Positions 63,325-64,000 of a stretch of DNA of 64,000 nucleotides are shown one piece after another (positions within the stretch are counted from its first letter, which is position 1; each line of letters opens with the position of its first letter). Under the pieces are notes generated by a model. The model was not told where the DNA came from and did no database searches. It worked only from the letters and a program-made list of their open reading frames with translations. Origin of the DNA: Micromonospora echinospora (lineage in GTDB: Bacteria > Actinomycetota > Actinomycetes > Mycobacteriales > Micromonosporaceae); assembly GCF_900091495.1 (NCBI RefSeq), contig NZ_LT607413.1:5905001-5969000 (forward strand). Direction: 5' to 3'. The translations under genes and the position numbers were made by a program.

Positions 63325-63430
63325 ACGGGGGAGAGACCGCACGGGCGACGTCCCGCGGCGGCGCCGAAGGGGCAACCCCTCCCCGGAACCTCTCAGGCAA
63401 AAGGACCTCGTGGGCAGGCACTGTGGAGCG
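63325..63430 (+). promoter_or_regulatory. Glycine riboswitch upstream of gcvP
   Basis: The core of the glycine aptamer is present in order: GGGGGAGAGACC at about 63326-63337, GCCGAAGGGGCAACCCCTCC at about 63363-63382, CTCTCAGGCAAAAGGACC and GGGCAGGCACTGTGGAG, in the 5' leader of gcvP. Only one aptamer is clear; the 60 bases after it (GACAGAGGGGGAGG, then a GGGGG/CCCCC pair at 63449-63478 close to the start codon) look like an expression platform. Glycine would switch on gcvP expression, as is known for this class. Exact ends are approximate. Confidence 0.88.
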
Positions 63431-63491
63431 CTGTGCGGGCGCGACAGAGGGGGAGGCCGATCCGTCGACCTGGCCCCCGGGAGCACAGCCC

Positions 63492-64000
63492 ATGACCGTA
63501 GAGCAGTTCGCCGCCCGTCACATCGGCCCCGACCCGGACAGTGAGCGCCGGATGTTGGAGACGGTGGGTTACGGGTCCGTCGAGGAGTTGATGGACGCGG
63601 CGATCCCCGAGGTGATCCGCTGGCACGGCACCCTGGACCTGCCGGCCCCGGCCAGCGAGCGGGAGGCGATCGCCGAGCTACGGGCCCTCGCCGCGCGGAA
63701 CACCGTCGCGGTGTCGATGATCGGGCTGGGTTACCACGGCACGCACACCCCGGCGGTGATCCGCCGTAACGTGCTGGAGAACCCGGCCTGGTACACCGCC
63801 TACACCCCGTACCAGCCGGAGATCAGCCAGGGCCGGCTGGAGGCGCTGCTGAACTTCCAGACCATGGTGACCGACCTGACCGGCCTGGCCACCGCGAACG
63901 CCTCGATGCTCGACGAGGGCACCGCCGCGGCGGAGGCGATGACCCTGGCCCGCCGTGCCACGAAGACGAAGAGCAACGTGTACGTGGTCGACGCGGACAC
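63492..64000 (+). CDS. gcvP: Glycine dehydrogenase (decarboxylating), P protein, 5' part
   Basis: The gene runs off the right edge; 169 codons are visible. It starts [22 protein letters not shown] and contains [22 protein letters not shown], quoted here as [10 protein letters not shown] and [14 protein letters not shown], and [23 protein letters not shown], all classical for the N-terminal half of the PLP-dependent P protein. It decarboxylates glycine and passes the aminomethyl group to the lipoyl arm of GcvH, encoded at 56550. The glycine riboswitch precedes it. It corresponds to Rv1832. The ribosome site GGGAGCACAGCCC is weak. Confidence 0.95.
   Translation, partial: MTVEQFAARHIGPDPDSERRMLETVGYGSVEELMDAAIPEVIRWHGTLDLPAPASEREAIAELRALAARNTVAVSMIGLGYHGTHTPAVIRRNVLENPAWYTAYTPYQPEISQGRLEALLNFQTMVTDLTGLATANASMLDEGTAAAEAMTLARRATKTKSNVYVVDAD

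Noticed and set aside
63430..63480. A complete second glycine aptamer downstream of the first
   Set aside because: Only the GACAGAGGGGGAGG fragment is present; the paired core segments of an aptamer do not recur.
1..64000. CRISPR arrays, transposases, integrases, phage or conjugation genes
   Set aside because: No regularly spaced repeats and no recognisable mobile-element protein in any frame; the only repeats are those listed.

Overview
The window is GC-rich chromosomal DNA from an actinobacterium, most likely a Micromonosporaceae member such as Micromonospora. This is an inference from three things: many GTG starts, mycothiol-type formaldehyde detoxification genes, and a gene block at 53.6-64 kb that matches in order the pgsA-DUF881-sbp-DUF881-gcvH-garA-merR-bfn-merR...gcvP block of Mycobacterium tuberculosis (Rv1822 to Rv1832). 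I see no insertion sequence, phage gene, rRNA gene or CRISPR array.

Region 1 (1-16.8 kb) is specialised metabolism mixed with ordinary genes. The left edge holds the start of a class III lanthipeptide (SapB-like) precursor and its LanKC synthetase. After kynureninase, a D,D-carboxypeptidase, a BON protein and a STAS protein come TPP-dependent E1 alpha/beta genes and a class III aminotransferase. These converge on a seven-gene minus-strand RiPP operon: ferritin-like diiron enzyme, two very short duplicated precursor peptides (29 and 34 aa), B12-binding radical SAM C-methyltransferase, DUF5825-like protein, cytochrome P450 and MFS exporter. A large LuxR-type ATPase regulator is divergent from it. 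This is the best candidate for an undescribed system.

Region 2 (19.7-38.4 kb) is accessory and housekeeping: RtcB RNA ligase with archease, an FMO/SDR/hydrolase operon, mycothiol-dependent formaldehyde oxidation, a DUF3626 protein, two paralogous secreted transglycosylase-like proteins around a Tat-exported PhoD phosphatase, an efflux pump, a geranylgeranyl-reductase-like flavoprotein, and an AbiEii-like nucleotidyltransferase pair. A perfect 22-bp inverted repeat lies at 27626-27679.

Region 3 (38.5-47.3 kb) is a nearly self-contained selenocysteine locus. Formate dehydrogenase FdhA is read through an in-frame UGA (codon 190) with a hairpin of SECIS type. FdhB, an NrfD-type membrane subunit, tRNA-Sec (anticodon TCA), SelA and SelB follow. 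SelD is not in the window. Much of the block uses G-ending codons, unlike its C-ending neighbours.

Region 4 (47.3-53.3 kb) holds small hypothetical genes, a HhH-type DNA repair protein, a tandem universal stress protein, a DUF574 methyltransferase, a SpoIIE phosphatase and a MarR regulator.

Region 5 (53.5-64 kb) is the conserved glycine-cleavage/GarA block. A truncated haemoglobin, a flavohaemoprotein-like globin, a DivIVA-like protein and a sirtuin sit between the second MerR gene and gcvP. gcvP runs off the right edge behind a glycine riboswitch.
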